From assembly GCF_027474825.1 (NCBI RefSeq), contig NZ_CP107030.1:3044529-3108528 (forward strand): 64,000 bases of DNA, written 5' to 3'. Shown here piece by piece: positions 63,645 to 64,000 of this stretch. The DNA is from Maribacter halichondriae. GTDB taxonomy: Bacteria > Bacteroidota > Bacteroidia > Flavobacteriales > Flavobacteriaceae. Every line of letters begins with the position of its first letter. The stretch's first letter is position 1. Position numbers and translations under genes: made by a program. The notes under the pieces are model-generated. The model was given only the letters and a program-made list of their open reading frames with translations. It was not told where the DNA came from and made no database searches.

Positions 63645-64000
63645 TCAATTCAACGTCCGAAACTCACTCGGCGAATGCCCTACCCTTTGTTTAAAGAGTC
63701 TAGTAAAATGCTGTGGATATTTAAAGCCAAGTTCATACGCTATCTCACTGACCGATTTATTGGCGTCGAATACCCTTTCTTTGGCTACTTCAATAAGTTT
63801 GTTCTGGATATTCTCCTGAGCCGATTTTCCGGTTTCCTTTTTCACAAGGTCCCCAAAATAGTTGGGTGAAAGGTGCAATCGCTCCGCAAAATAGCTTACT
63901 GAGGGCGTGCCATGTTTTTGCGGTTTATCGGATGCGAAGTATTGGGTCAGCAAATCCTTAAATTTCTCCAAGGAACCTATATTTTCAATTTCCCGTGTCA
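63645..64000 (-). CDS. AraC-family transcriptional regulator, C-terminal part (continues beyond window)
   Basis: The reading frame is open to the window edge; about 118 residues are visible. The C-terminal double helix-turn-helix is clear: SVSYFAERLHLSPNYFGDLVKKETGKSAQ and KSVSEIAYELGFKYPQHFTRLFKQRVGHSPSEFR. The N-terminal domain lies outside the window, so no effector can be suggested. It converges on the LytTR regulator gene with an 18-base gap. Confidence 0.9.
   Translation of the reverse strand, partial: TREIENIGSLEKFKDLLTQYFASDKPQKHGTPSVSYFAERLHLSPNYFGDLVKKETGKSAQENIQNKLIEVAKERVFDANKSVSEIAYELGFKYPQHFTRLFKQRVGHSPSEFRTLN

Noticed and set aside
1..64000. CRISPR arrays, tRNA or rRNA genes, insertion sequences
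   Set aside because: I saw no regularly spaced repeats, no tRNA-like cloverleaf, no rRNA segment and no transposase gene in the parts I read. A short tRNA could still be missed by eye.

Overview
The window comes from a marine flavobacterium (Bacteroidota, probably Flavobacteriaceae). The evidence is a SusC/SusD pair, many Bacteroidota-type lipoproteins, a type IX secretion C-terminal domain, -7 boxes of the form TAnnTTTG, moderate-to-low GC, and alginate-degrading enzymes. The species cannot be named from the sequence alone.

Layout. 1-5.3 kb: the end of a secreted protein, then ffh, folD, an M13 metallopeptidase and a tiny lipoprotein. 5.5-16.7 kb: secreted and lipoprotein enzymes, namely an esterase-fold protein, a GH43 glycosidase, a DUF885 protein, a CE1-like esterase, a large HEAT/cytochrome c lipoprotein and an aldo/keto reductase. 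17-20.8 kb: a multidomain sugar dehydrogenase, cytochrome c, ricin-lectin and Ig-repeat protein secreted by T9SS. 20.9-26.0 kb: housekeeping and accessory genes (VOC protein, hydrolase, HxlR regulator, YitT, HerA-like ATPase). 26.2-56.9 kb: a roughly 30-kb alginate/uronate utilisation locus. 57-64 kb: queE, a zinc-protease-like lipoprotein, a methyltransferase, a YkgJ-like protein, a sterol-desaturase-fold protein, an acidic repeat protein, a LytS/LytTR-type two-component pair and the start of an AraC-type regulator.

The uronate locus. Alginate is probably cut outside the cell by a PL6 lyase (28539-30858) and a double PL7 lyase lipoprotein (41841-43898), and oligomers are imported by SusCD (45576-50100). 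Unsaturated sugar is linearised by KdgF (43939), reduced by one or two SDR enzymes (44370, 52976), phosphorylated by KdgK (31971, 53864) and split by KDPG aldolase (54907). A second arm holds a D-mannonate dehydratase (34759), a Gfo/Idh/MocA oxidoreductase (36006), two SSS symporters and an ExuT-like MFS porter. It looks suited to saturated uronates and would join the first arm at KDG. A FadR-type GntR regulator (50719) is encoded in the locus. Four near-identical double palindromes (cores TTGGTAAACCAA and TGGTTAACCA) lie upstream of the kinase/PL6 operon, the PL7 operon, susC and the regulator itself. At least two of them overlap the -7 promoter box, so repression relieved by a pathway intermediate is likely.

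Data quality. Seven genes carry eight apparent single-base frameshifts, seven of them in homopolymer runs. In each gene, restoring the run gives one continuous family-length protein. I treat these as likely assembly indels rather than real pseudogenes, but this cannot be settled from the sequence. Two true-looking gene relics also occur: a PL6 fragment at 30864-31064 and a possible PL7 fragment at 50281-50469.
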